A stretch of DNA of 64,000 nt from Tachypleus tridentatus (lineage: Eukaryota; Arthropoda; Merostomata; Xiphosura; Limulidae). Location: positions 18,903,027-18,967,026 of the forward strand of contig NC_134834.1 in the NCBI RefSeq assembly GCF_004210375.1. Direction: 5' to 3'. The position numbers and the translations under genes were made by a program. Of this stretch, positions 37,346 to 51,040 are shown in pieces; the first letter of the stretch is position 1, and each line of letters starts with the position of its first letter. Under the pieces are notes generated by a model, which saw only the letters and a list, made by a program, of their open reading frames with translations, ran no database searches and was not told the origin of the DNA.

Positions 37346-40300
37346 CAAATTATCTATAGAAGAAGGAACTGGGATGAGGACACTTACTGTGTCCGCAGAA
37401 AAAACTGTGTTGTTACCAATTATCTATAGAAGAAGGAACTGGGGTGAGGACACTTACTGTGTCAGAAGAAAAAACTGTGTTGTTACCAATTATATATGGA
37501 AGAAGGAACTGGGATGAAGACACTTACCACTTTATCAGCAGAAAAACTGTGTTGTTACCAATTATATATGGAAGAAGGAACTGGGATGAAGACACTTACT
37601 GTGTCAGCAGAAAAAACTGTGTTGTTACCAATTATATATGGAAGAAGGAACTGGGATGAAGACACTTACTTTATCAGCAGAAAAAACTGTGTTGTTACCA
37701 ATTATATATGGAAGAAGGAACTGGGATGAAGACACTTACTTTATCAGCAAAAAAAAACTGTGTTGTTACCAATTATATATGGAAGAAGGAACTGGGATGA
37801 AGACACTTACTTTATCAGCAGAAAAAACTGTGTTGTTACCAATTATATATGGAAGAAGGACCAGAGATGAAGACACTTTATCAGCAGCAGAAAAACTGTG
37901 TTGTTACCAATTATCTATAGAAGAAGGAACTGGGATGAAGACACTTACTGTGTCAGCAGAAAAAACTGTGTTGTTACCAATTATATATGGAAGAAGGACC
38001 AGAGATGAAGACACTTTATCAGCAGAAAAAACTGTGTTGTTACCAATTATATATGGAAGAAGGAACTGGGATGAAGACACTTACTTTATCAGCAGAAAAA
38101 ACTGTGTTGTTACCAATTATATATGGAAGAAGGACCAGAGAGATGAAGACACTTTATCAGCAGAAGCAAAAAACTGTGTTGTTACCAATTATATATGAAG
38201 AAGAAGGAACTGGGATGAAGACACTTACTGTGTCAGCAGAAAAAACTGTGTTGTTACCAATTATATATGGAAGAAGGACCAGAGATGAAGACACTTTATC
38301 AGCAGAAAAAACTGTGTTGTTACCAATTATATATGGAAGAAGGAACTGGGATGAAGACACTTACTTTATCAGCAGAAAAAACTGTGTTGTTACCAATTAT
38401 ATATGGAAGAAGGACCAGAGATGAACTGTGTTGTTACACTTTATCAGCAGAAAAAACTGTGTTGTTACCAATTATATATGGAAGAAGGAACTGGGATGAA
38501 GACACTTACTGTGTCAGCAGCAGAAAAAAACTGTGTTGTTACCAATTATATATGGAAGAAGGAACTGGGATGAGGACACTTACTGTGTCAGCAGAAAAAA
38601 ACTGTGTTGTTACCAATTATATATGGAAGAAGGAACTGGGATGAAGACACTTACTTGTGTCAGCAGAAAAAACTGTGTTGTTACCAATTATATATGGAAG
38701 AAGGAACTGGGATGAAGACACTTACTGTGTCAGCAGAAAAAACTGTGTTGTTACCAATTATATATGGAAGAAGGAACTGTGATGAAGACACTTACTTACA
38801 TCAGCAGAAAAAAACTGTGTTGTTACCAATTATATATGGAAGAAGGAACTGGGATGAAGACACTTACTTTATCAGCAGAAAAAAAACTGTGTTGTTACCA
38901 ATTATATATGGAAGAAGGAACTGGGATGAGGACACTTACTGTGTCAGCAGAAAAACTGTGTTGTTACCAATTATATATGGAAGAAGGAACTGGGATGAAG
39001 ACACTTACTGTATCAGCAGAAAAACTGTGTTGTTACCAATTATATATGGAAGAAGGAACTGGGATGAAGACACTTACTTTATCAGCAGAAAAAAACTGTG
39101 TTGTTACCAATTATATATGGAAGAAGGACCAGGGATGAAGACACTTTTATCAGCAGAAAAAACTGTGTTGTTACCAATTATATATGGAAGAAGGAACTGG
39201 GATGAAGACACTTACTGTGTCACAGCAGAAAAACTGTGTTGTTACCAATTATATATGGAAGAAGGACCAGAGATGAAGACACTTTATCAGCAGAAAAAAC
39301 TGTGTTGTTACCAATTATATATGGAAGAAGAAACTGGGATGAAGACACTTACTGTATCAGCAGAAAAAACTGTGTTACCAATTATATATGGAAGAAGGAA
39401 CAGAGATGAAGACACTTTATCAGCAGAAAAAACTGTGTTGTTACCAATTATATATGGAAGAAGGAACTGGGATGAAGACACTTACTGTCAGCAGCAGAAA
39501 AAAAGAAAAACTGTGTTGTTACTAATTATATATGGAAGAAGGAACAGGGATGAAGACACTTACTGTGTCAGCAAAAAAACTGTGTTGTTACCAATATATA
39601 TATGGAAGAAAAGGAACTGGGATGAGGACACTTACTTTATCAGCAGAGAAAAAACTGTGTTGTTACCAATTATATATGGAAGAAGGAACTGGGATGAAGA
39701 CACTTACTTTATCAGCAGAAAAAAACTGTGTTGTTACCAATTATATATGGAAGAAGAAAACTGGGATGAAGACACTTACTGTGTCAGCAGAAAAAACTGT
39801 GTTGTTACCAATTATATATGGAAGAAGGAACAGAGATGAAGACACTTTATCAGCAGAAAAAACTGTGTTGTTACCAATTATATATGGAAGAAGGAACTGG
39901 GATGAAGACACTTACTGTGTGTCAGCAGAAAAAAAAACTGTGTTGTTACTAATTATATATGGAAGAAGGAACTGGGATGAAGACACTTACAATGTGTCAG
40001 CAGAAAAAACTGTGTTTGTTACCAATTATATATGGAAGAAGGACCTGAGATGAGGAACTTACTTTGTCAGCAGAAAAAACTGTGTTGTTACCAATTATAT
40101 ATGGAAGAAGGAACTGGGATGAAGACACTTACTGTGTCAGCAGAAAAAACTGTGTTGTTACTAATTATATATGGAAGAAGGAACTGGGATGAAGACACTT
40201 ACTGTGTCAGCAAAAAAACTGTGTTGTTACCAATTATATATGGAAGAAGGAACTGGGATGAAGACACTTACTGTATCAGCAGAAAAACTGTGTTGTTACC

Positions 40301-43300
40301 AATATATATATGGAAGAAGGAACTGGGATGAAGACACTTACTGTATCAGCAGAAAAACTGTGTTGTTACCAATTATATATGGAAGAAGGAACTGGGATGA
40401 AGACACTTACTGTGTCAGCAGAAAAAAACTATGTTGTTACCAATTATATATGGAAGAAGGACTGGGATGAAGACACTTTATCAGCAGAAAAACTGTGTTG
40501 TTACCAATATATATGGAAGAAGGAACTGGGATGAAGACACTTACTGTGTCAGCAGAAAAAAACTGTGTTGTTACCAATTATATATGGAAGAAGGACCAGA
40601 GATGAAGACACTTTATCAGCAGAAAAAAATGTGTTGTTACCAATTATATATGGAAGAAGGAACTGGGATGAGACACACTTGTGTCAGCAGAAAAAAACTG
40701 TGTTGTTACCAATTATATATATGGAAGAAGGAACTGGGATGAAGACACTTACTGTGTCAGCAGAAAAAACTGTGTTGTTACCAATTATATATGGAAGAAG
40801 GAACTGGGATGAAGACACTTACTGTATCAGCAGAAAAAACTGTGTTGTTACCAATTATATATGGAAGAAGGAACCAGAGATACAAGAAGACACTTTATCA
40901 GCAGAAAAAACTGTGTTGTTACCAATTATATATGGAAGAAGGAACTGGGATGAAGACACTTACTGTGTCAGCAGAAAAACTGTGTTGTTACCAATTATAT
41001 ATGGAAGAAGGAACAGGGGTGAGGACACTTACTGTGTCAGCAGAAAAAACTGTGTTGTTACCAATTATATATGGAAGAAGGAACTGGGATGAAGACACTT
41101 ACTGTGTCAGCAGAAAAAACTGTGTTGTTACCAATTATATATGGAAGAAGGAACTGGGATGAAGACACTTACTGTGTCAGCAGAAAAAACTTTGTGTTGT
41201 TACCAATTATATATGGAAGAAGGAACTGGGATGAAGACACTTACTGCACTTTATCAGCAGAAAAAAACTGTGTTGTTACCAATTATATATGGAAGAAGGA
41301 ACTGGGATGAAGACACTTACTGTGTCAGCAGAAAAAAACTGTGTTGTTACCAATTATATATGGAAGAAGGAACTGGGATGAGAGACACTTACTGTGTCAG
41401 CAGAAAAAACTGTGTTGTTACCAATTATATATGGAAGAAGGAACAGGGATGAGGACACTTTATCAGCAGAAAAACTGTGTTGTTACCAATTATATATGGA
41501 AGAAGGAACTGGGATGAAGACACTTACTGTGTCAGCAGAAAAACTGTGTTTGTTACCAATTATATATGGAAGAAGGAACAGAGATGAGAGACACTTTATC
41601 AGCAGAAAAAACTGTGTTGTTACCAATTATATATGGAAGAAGGAACTGGGATGAAGACACTTACTGTGTCAGCAGAAAAAAAACTGTGTTGTTACCAATT
41701 ATATATAGAAGAAGGAACAGGGATGAAGACACTTACTGTGTCAGCAGAAAAAAACTGTGTTGTTACCAATTATATATGGAAGAAGGAACTGGGATGAGGA
41801 CACTTACTGTGTCAGCAGAAGAAACTGTGTTGTTACCAATTATATATATATAGAAGAAGGAACTGGGATGAAGACACTTACTGTGTCAGCAGAAAAACTG
41901 TGTTGTTACCAATTATCTATGGAAGAAGGAACTGGGATGAGGACACTTACTGTGTCAGCAGAAAAAAACTGTGTTGTTACCAATTATATGGAAGAAGGAA
42001 CAGAGATGAAGACACTTACTGTATCAGCAGAAAAAAACTGTGTTGTTACCAATTATATATGGAAGAAGGAACTGGGATGAAGACACTTACTTTTATCAGC
42101 AGAAAAAAAACTGTGTTGTTACCAATTATATCTATGGAAGAAAGGACCAGAGATGAGGACACTTACTCAGTCAGAGAAAACAATGTGTTGTTACCAATTA
42201 TATATAGAAGAAGGAACTGGGATGAACACTTACTGTGTCAGCAGAAAAAGCAATTATGGAAGAAGGAACTGGGATGAGGACACTTACTGTGTCAGCAGAA
42301 AAACTGTGTTGTTACAATTATCTATAGAGAAGAAGAACTGGGATGAGGACACTTACTGTCAGCAGAAAAACTGTGTTGTTACCAATTATATATGGAAGAA
42401 GGAACTGGAATGAAGACACTTACATTGGAAAAAACTGTGTTGTTATAGGAAGAAGGAACTGGGATGAGGACACTTACCTGTGTCAACAAAAACTGTGTTT
42501 GTACCAATTATATAAAGAAGGAACTGGGATGAGGACACTTACATGTGAAAAACTGTGTGTTACCAATTATATATGGAAGAAGGAACTGGGATGGGACACT
42601 TACTGTGTCAGCAGTAAAAACTGTGTTGTTACCAATTATATATAGAAGAAGGAACTGGGATGAAGACACTTACTGTGTCAGCAGAAAAACTGTGTTGTTA
42701 CCAATTATATATGGAAGAAGGAACTGGGATGAGGACACTTACTGTGTCAGCAGAAAAAACTGTGTTGTTACCAATTATATATAGAAGAAGGAACTGGGAT
42801 GAGGACACTTACTGTGTCAGCAGAAAAAACTGTGTTGTTACCAATTATATATGGAAGAAGGAACTGGGATGAAGACACTTACTGTGTCAGCAGAAAAAAC
42901 TGTGTTATTACCAATTATATATGGAAGAAGGAACTGGGATGAGGACACTTACTGTGTCAGCAGAAAAAACTGTGTTGTTACCAATTATATATAAAAGAAG
43001 GAACTGGGATGAGGACACTTACTGTGTCAGCAGAAAGAAACTGTGTTGTTACCAATTATATATGGAAGAAGGAACTGGGATGAAGACACTTACTGTGTCA
43101 GCAGGAAAAACTGTGTTGTTACCAACTATATATGGAAGAAGGAACTGGGATGAGGACACTTACTGTGTCAGCAGAAAAAACTGTGTTGTTACCAATTATA
43201 TATGGAAGAAGGAACTGGGATGAGGACACTTACTGTGTCAGCAGAAAAAAACTGTGTTGTTACCAATTATATATAGGAAGAAGGAACTGGGATGAGGACA

Positions 43301-46300
43301 CTTACTGTGTCAGCAGAAAACTGTGTTGTTACCAATTATATATGGAAGAAGGAACTGGGATGAGGACACTTACTGTGTCAGCAGAAAAACTGTGTTGTTA
43401 CCAATTATATATGGAAGAAGGAACTGGGATGAGGACACTTACTGTGTCAGCAGTAAAAACTGTGTTGTTACCAATTATATATAGAAGAAGGAACTGGGAT
43501 GAGGACACTTACTGTGTCAGCAGAAAAACTGTGTTGTTACCAATTATATATGGAAGAAGGAACTGGGATGAGGACACTTACTTTGTCAGCAGAAAAACTG
43601 TGTTGTTACCAATTATATATGGAAGAAGGAACTGGGATGAAGACACTTACTGTGTCAGCAGAAAAAACTGTGTTGTTACCAATTATATATGGAAGAAGGA
43701 ACTGGGATGAAGACACTTACTGTGTCAGCAGAAAAAAACTGTGTTGTTACCAATTATATATGGAAGAAGGAACTGGGATGAGGACACTTACTGTGTCAGC
43801 AGAAAAACTGTGTTGTTACCAATTATATATGGAAGAAGGAACTGGGATGAGGGACACTTACTGTGTACTATCAGTAAAAAACTGTGTTGTTACCAATTAT
43901 ATATGGAAGAAGGAACTGGGATGAGGGACACTTACTGTGTCAGCAGAAAAAACTGTGTTGTTACCAATTATATATGGAAGAAGGAACTGGGATGAGGACA
44001 CTTACTGTGTCAGCAGAAAAAAACTGTGTTGTTACCAATTATATATGGAAGAAGGAACTGGGATGAGGACACTTACTGTGTCAGCAGAAAAAACTGTGTT
44101 GTTACCAATTATATATAAAAGAAGGAACTGGGATGAAGACACTTACTGTGTCAGCAGAAAAAACTGTGTTGTTACCAATTATCTATAAAAGAAGGAACTG
44201 GGATGAGGACACACTTACTGTGTCAGCAGAAAAAAACTGTGTTGTTACCAATTTATATATAAAAGAAGGAACTGGGATGAGGACACTTACTGTATCAGCA
44301 GAAAAACTGTGTTGTTACCAATTATATATGGAAGAAGGAACTGGGATGAGGACACTTACTGTGTCAGCAGAAAAAACTGTGTTGTTACCAATTATATATG
44401 GAAGAAGGAACTGGGATGAGGACACTTACTGTGTCAGCAGAAGAAACTGTGTTGTTACCAATTATATATGGAAGAAGGAACTGGGATGAGGACACTTACT
44501 GTGTCAGCAGAAAAAAACTGTGTTGTTACCAATTATATATGGAAGAAGGAACAGGGATGAGGACACTTACTGTGTCAGCAGAAAAACTGTGTTGTTACCA
44601 ATTATATATGGAAGAAGGAACTGGGATGAGGACACTTACTGTATCAGCAGAAAAACTGTGTTGTTACCAATTATATATGGAAGAAGGAACTGGGATGAAG
44701 ACACATTACTTTATCAGCAGAAAAAACTGTTTGTTACCAATTATATATATGGAAGAAGAACTGGGATGAAGACACTTACTGTGTCAGCAGAAAAAAACTG
44801 TGTTGTTACCAATTATATATGGAAGAAGGACCAGAGATGAAGACACTTATCAGCAGAAAAAACTGTGTTGTTACCAATTATATATGGAAGAAGGAACTGG
44901 GATGAAGACACTTACTGTGTCAGCAGAAAAAACTGTGTTGTTACCAATTATATATGGAAGAAGGACCAGAGATGAAGACACTTTGTCAGCAGAAAAAACT
45001 GTGTTGTTACCAATTATATATGGAAGAAGGAACTGGGATGAAGACACTTACTGTGTCAGCAGAAAAAAACTGTGTTGTTACCAACTATATATGGAAGAAG
45101 GAACTGGGATGAGGACACTTACTGTGTCAGCAGAAAAACTGTGTTGTTACCAATTATATATGGAAGAAGGAACTGGGATGAGGACACACTTACTGTGTCA
45201 GCAGAAAAAACTGTGTTGTTACCAATTATATATGGAAGAAGGAACTGGGATGAGGACACTTACTGTGTCAGCAGAAAAAACTGTGTTGTTACCAATTATA
45301 TATGGAAGAAGGAACTGGGATGAGGACACTTACTGTGTCAGCAGAAAAAACTGTGTTGTTACCAATTATATATAAGGAAGAGATGAAGACACTTACTGTG
45401 TCAGCAGAAAAAAAACTGTGTTGTTACTAATTATATATGGAAGAAGGAACAGGGATGAAGACACTTACTGTGTCAGCAGAAAAACTGTGTTGTTACCAAT
45501 TATATATGGAAGAAGGAACTGGGATGAAGACACTTACTGTGTCAGCAGAAAAAACTGTGTTGTTACCAATTATATATGGAAGAAGGAACTGGGATGAGAC
45601 ACACTTACTGTGTCAGCAGAAAAAACTGTGTTGTTACCAATTATATATGGAAGAAGGAACTGGGATGAAGACACTTACTGTGTCAGCAGAAAAAACTGTG
45701 TTGTTACCAATTATATATAAAAGAAGGAACTGGGATGAGGACACTTACTGTGTCAGCAGAAAAAACTGTGTTGTTACCAATTATATATGGAAGAAGGAAC
45801 TGGGATGAGGACACTTACTGTGTCAGCAGAAAAAACTGTGTTGTTACCACCATCTATATATGGAAGAAGGAACTGGGATGAGGACACTTACTGTGTCAGC
45901 AGAAAAAACTGTGTTGGTTACCAATTATATATGGAAGAAGGAACTGGGATGAGGGACACTTACTGTGTCAGCAGAAAAACTGTGTTGTTACCAATTATAT
46001 ATGGAAGAAGGAACTGGGATGAGGACACTTACTGTGTCAGCAGAAAAAACTGTGTTGTTACTAATTATATATGGAAGAAGGAACAGGGATGAAGACACTT
46101 ACTGTGTCAGTAAAAAAAAACTGTGTTGTTACCAATTATATAAGGAAGAAGGAACTGGGATGAGGACACTTACTTTATCAGCAGAAAAACTGTGTTGTTA
46201 CCAATTATATATGGAAGAAGAACTGGGATGAAGACACTTACTTTATCAGCAGAAAAACTGTGTTGTTACCAATTATATATGGAAGAAGGAACTGGATGAA

Positions 46301-48725
46301 GACACTTACTGTGTCAAAGAAAAACTGTGTTGTTACCAATTATATATGGAAGAAGGACCAGAGATGAAGACACTTTATCAGCAGAAAAAAACTGTGTTGT
46401 TACCAATTATATATGGAAGAAGGAACTGGGATGAAGACACTTACTGTGTCAGCAGAAAAAAAACTGTGTTGTTACTAATTATATATGGAAGAAGGAACAG
46501 GGATGAAGACACTTACTGTGTCAGTAAAAAAACTGTGTTGTTACCAATTATATATGGAAGAAGGAACTGGGATGAGGACACTTACTGTGTCAGCAGAAAA
46601 AACTGTGTTGTTACCAATTATATGGAAGAAGGAACTGGGACCCTGTGTCAGCAGAAAAAAACTGTGTTGTTACCAATTATATATGGAAGAAGGACCAGAG
46701 ATGAAGACACTTACTGTGTCAGCAGAAAAAACTGAGTTATTACTAATTATCTATAGAAGAAGGAACTGGGATGAGGTCAGCAGAAAAAAACTGTGTTGTT
46801 ACCAATTATCTATAGAAGAAGGAACTGGAATGAAGACACTTACTGTGTCAGCAGAAAAAACTGAGTTATTACTAATTATCTATAGAAGAAGGAACTGGGA
46901 TGAGGACACTTACTTTATCAGCAGAAAAAACTGTGTTGTTACTAATTATCTATAGAAGAAGGAACTGGGATGAGGACACTTACTGTGTCAGCAGAAAAAA
47001 ACTGTGTTGTTACCAATTATCTATAGAAGGAACTGGAATGAAGACACTTACTGTGTCAGCAGAAAAACTGTGTTGTTACTAATTATCTATAGAAGAGGAA
47101 CTGGAATGAAGACACTTACTGTGTCAGCAGAAAAACTGTGTTGTTACCAATTATCTATAGAAGAAGGAACTGGAATGAAGACACTTACTGTGTCAGCAGA
47201 AAAACTGAGTTATTACTAATTATCTATAGAAGAAGGAACTGGGATGAGGACTTACTGTGTCAGCAGAAAAACTGTGTTATTACTAATTATCTATAGAAGA
47301 AGGAACTGGGATGAGGACACTTACTGTGTCAGCAGAAAAACTGAGTTATTACTAATTATCTATAGAAGAAGGAACTGGGATGAGGACACTTACTGTGTCA
47401 GCAGAAAAAACTGTGTTGTTACCAATTATCTATAGAAGAAGGAACTGGAATGAAGACACTTACTGTGTCAGCAGAAAAACTGAGTTATTACTAATTATCT
47501 ATAGAAGAAGGAACTGGGATGAGGACACTTACTGTGTCAGCAGAAAACTGTGTTATTACTAATTATCTATAGAAGAAGGAACTGGGATGAAGACACTTAC
47601 TGTGTCAGCAGAAAAAACTGTGTTATTACTAATTATCTATAGAAGAAGGAACTGGGATGAGGACACTTACTGTGTCAGCAGCAAAACTGAGTTATTACTA
47701 ATTATCTATAGAAGAAGGAACTGGGATGAGGACACTTACTGTGTCAGCAGAAAAACTGTGTTATTACTAATTATCTATAGAAGAAGGAACTGGGATGAAG
47801 ACACTTACTGTGTCAGCAGAAAAAACTGTGTTGTTACTAATTATCTATAGAAGAAGGAACTGGGATGAGGACACTTACTGTGTCAGCAGAAAAAACTGTG
47901 TTATTACTAATTATATATGGAAGAAGGAACTGGGATGAGGACACTTACTGTGTCAGCAGAAGAAAACTGTGTTATTACTAATTATATATGGAAGAAGGAA
48001 CTGGGATGAGGACACTTACTGTGTCAGCAGAGAGAAAACTGTGTTATTACTAATTATCTATAGAAGAAGGAACTGGGATGAGGACACTTACTGTGTCAGC
48101 AGAAGAAAACTGTGTTATTACTAATTATCTATAGAAGAAGGAACTGTGATGAGGACACCTGTGTCAGCAGAAAGAAAACTGTGTTATTACTAATTATCTA
48201 TAGAAGAAGGAACTGTGATGAGGACACTTACTGTGTCAGCAGAAAAACTGTGTTATTTAATTATCTATAGAAGAAGGAACTGGGATGAGGACACTTACTG
48301 TGTCAGCAGAAAAAAACTGTGTTGTTACCAATTATCTATAGAAGAAGGAACTGGGATGAGGACACTTACTGTGTCAGCAGAAAAAACTGTGTTGTTACCA
48401 ATTATCTATAGAAGAAGGAACTGGGATGAGGACACTTACTGTGTCAGCAGAAAAAACTGTGTTGTTACTAATTATCTATAGAAGAAGGAACTGGGATGAG
48501 GACACTTACTGTGTCAGCAGAAAAAAAACTGTGTTGTTACCAATTATCTATAGAAGAAGGAACTGGGATGAGGGACACTGTGTCAGCAGAAAAAAACTGT
48601 GTTATTACTAATTATCTATAGAAGAAGGAACTGGGATGAAGACACTTACTGTGTCAGCAGAAAAAAACTGTGTTATTACTAATTATCTATAGAAGAAGGA
48701 ACAGGGATGAGGACACTTACTGTGT
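37346..48725. repeat. 70-bp minisatellite, ~11.4 kb
   Basis: About 160 copies of a 70-bp unit: GAAGAAGGAACTGGGATGAG, GACACTTACTGTGTCAGCAG, AAAAAACTGTGTTGTTACCA, ATTATATATG. A shorter unit (ACCAGAGATGAAGACACTTT joined to ATCAGCAG) is common from 37.8 to 41 kb and reappears near 44.8 and 46.3 kb. Units at both edges carry ATCTATAGAAG where central units carry ATATATGGAAG. The A-run varies from four to nine. It is the largest array fully contained in the window. Open frames up to 411 codons simply translate the unit. Confidence 0.98.
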
Positions 48726-49675
48726 GAAGCAAACATCTAAACTTGTCAGAAATCTTTATTTTTTCTTGCAGGATGAGTTCATAAGCGTAAGGGGAACTCA
48801 CTGCTACCAAAAGACACATTACTGGCTGTATCACTATACTTCTGGTACTGCTGCTACTGAAATCGTCTGGTCAGAAGTAGGTTATGGCGAAACAGTCCTT
48901 CATTCTCTGTAACAGGTGTGGAGAACTCTTCACCACTAGCACGGTTGGACGTGGTACTTGCCTGGGCCATGTACATATAGAAGCTTGAACACGATTCATT
49001 CTTGGGTAAGGAAGCTTCGAGGTCAATTCTCACCACTGGAAGCAAACTGGAATCACTTTCTGTGATCAAACCGTCTTTATACCAGGATGGTAATGGTCAC
49101 GAATATCTGGAAGGTTTGGCTTCAGAAATGTTGAACTTTGTAAACCAATGGGAAGAAGCCTTGCTATTTCTGATGACTGTAAACTAAGTCTGTTTGTAAA
49201 GTAGTATTAACGGTTAGCTTATGTTTGTGAGAATATCGTCTAATCTCGAAACACGTGGGAGCTGTAAGTTCGTTTATTTCCGGAGTTTTACTTGTAATAC
49301 GTGACGGCTTATGAGAATCGTCCTCTGTGTACGTTATGAATACATCATCGAAATCAAAGCCGTCGCTCACACCGAAACACTCAAACTGTCTGCACTCTTA
49401 TATTTGTGTAAACCTTCAGTACTGGTGGTCGTAAGCACTGTTCTTTTTAACACACTGGTATTTCTCAAGCAGTATAAGTCTCTAACGAATGGCTACGTTT
49501 GAGAAATTTGCTACTAGTGGAAGGATTTTTTTTTGCGATGGTGGCTTAACACTTGGAAATGCAAAGCTCTTGTCCAGATGAGAACACCCTGATACACTTT
49601 CCGAAGATCAAGGTGTCATCTATGTCAGAGAATCCGGAGGTACGTCAGCACTTGGAGCCAACTGGTTTCCATCAG
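48726..49675 (-). pseudogene. possible degraded or error-broken coding exon
   Basis: The island to the right of the 70-bp array is richer in GC than the abl introns. On the minus strand, protein-like open segments follow each other in different frames. The first (49370-49164) includes DGFDFDDVFITYTEDDS. The next includes LLPIGLQSSTFLKPNLPD. The third (49069-48854) includes SSLLPVVRIDLEASLPKNES, and after a stop comes SDTASNVSFGSSEFPLRL. They are in the right order and strand to be a Ser/Pro-rich 3' exon of abl, but I cannot match them to the ABL tail. Open-frame length alone is not significant. Confidence 0.3.
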
Positions 49676-49728
49676 GTAAGGTGACGTTTTATCCACTGAC
49701 AATAAGGTAACGCTTTTATCCATTGACC
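49676..49728. repeat. two-copy direct repeat, ~28-bp period
   Basis: AAGGTGACGTTTTATCCACT is followed by AAGGTAACGCTTTTATCCAT. The first copy's TGAC continues into the second copy. It lies just left of the assembly gap. Confidence 0.7.
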
Positions 49729-49847
49729 ACCTTCTCAGACCAGGTGATTTTCTTCCAAGTGATGTTCTTTTATTTGCTTTTCTCCAATTCGGTTTATATT
49801 CACACAGGACCTACCAGTTTTTAGAAACCAATGGAGTTGATTGGTTT

Positions 49848-50347
49848 NNNNNNNNNNNNNNNNNNNNNNNNNNNNNNNNNNNNNNNNNNNNNNNNNNNNN
49901 NNNNNNNNNNNNNNNNNNNNNNNNNNNNNNNNNNNNNNNNNNNNNNNNNNNNNNNNNNNNNNNNNNNNNNNNNNNNNNNNNNNNNNNNNNNNNNNNNNNN
50001 NNNNNNNNNNNNNNNNNNNNNNNNNNNNNNNNNNNNNNNNNNNNNNNNNNNNNNNNNNNNNNNNNNNNNNNNNNNNNNNNNNNNNNNNNNNNNNNNNNNN
50101 NNNNNNNNNNNNNNNNNNNNNNNNNNNNNNNNNNNNNNNNNNNNNNNNNNNNNNNNNNNNNNNNNNNNNNNNNNNNNNNNNNNNNNNNNNNNNNNNNNNN
50201 NNNNNNNNNNNNNNNNNNNNNNNNNNNNNNNNNNNNNNNNNNNNNNNNNNNNNNNNNNNNNNNNNNNNNNNNNNNNNNNNNNNNNNNNNNNNNNNNNNNN
50301 NNNNNNNNNNNNNNNNNNNNNNNNNNNNNNNNNNNNNNNNNNNNNNN
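49848..50347. other. assembly gap, exactly 500 N
   Basis: 500 consecutive N bases. The round size indicates a placeholder gap of unknown true length. Its right flank is the left arm of a large inverted repeat, whose outer end is therefore missing. The missing kinase exon(s) of abl downstream of 52719 could also lie here. Confidence 0.99.
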
Positions 50348-50348
50348 T

Positions 50349-51040
50349 AGTGATTCTTCAATTGGAGATGATTAACCAGGTTTAAATTGTCTTCAGTTGC
50401 GTATTTAAACTCCTCATCAGGTGTGTATTTTATGTTTATCCAGAAGAGCATCATTGTTGGGTTGATTACCTCTTTAGCTACAACAGACAATTTTATCTAA
50501 GCATTAAGTACTTGCTTGAAGTCTAGACAGGTATCATCAGGTAATAGATGAATCTTTTGTTTCTGAAGACAACATTATCTTCAAATTTGGCGAGAACTTC
50601 ACTTTTTTAGTTGTTTAGAAAACAGACATTCAAATATAATACTTTTATTTATATATTTTTTATATGAAATGCAATACCAATTTTAATCTGCAGCCCACTT
50701 ACTTTCGGGTTATAAGGGTAACATATAATAAAGTATTATATTTGAATGTCTGTTTTCTAAAAACAACTAAAGTAGTTCTCATGATTTGAAGATAATGTTG
50801 TTCTTTCAGAAACAAAAGATTCATCTATTACCTGATGATACCGATCTTCTAGACAGCTTGAAGTACTTAATGCTAGGAGAAAATTGTCTTTAAGTTGTAG
50901 CTAAGAGGTACTCATGACCCAACAATGATGCTCTTCTGGATAACATATGAAATATACATGACCTGATGAGGTTTAATTCCACATGCAACTGAAGGACAAT
51001 TTTAAACCTGGTGGCATCATCCTTCAATTGAAGAATCACT
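50349..51040. repeat. ~300-bp inverted repeat (large palindrome) beside the gap
   Basis: The left arm (50349-50645) is the reverse complement of the right arm (50730-51040), with small indels and roughly 85% identity. Matching landmarks are AGAAAACAGACATTCAAATA against TATTTGAATGTCTGTTTTCT, and CCAGAAGAGCATCATTGTTG against CAACAATGATGCTCTTCTGG. The loop is about 85 bp. There is no open frame. It could be a foldback transposon or an inverted duplication. The outer end of the left arm runs into the gap. Confidence 0.92.

Noticed and set aside
37299-48481. Open frames up to 411 codons over the 70-bp array
   Set aside because: 70 is not a multiple of three, and poly-A length changes shift the frame constantly. 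Only the translated repeat is encoded.
49735-50490. Open frames across the gap
   Set aside because: They consist almost wholly of N-derived X residues.
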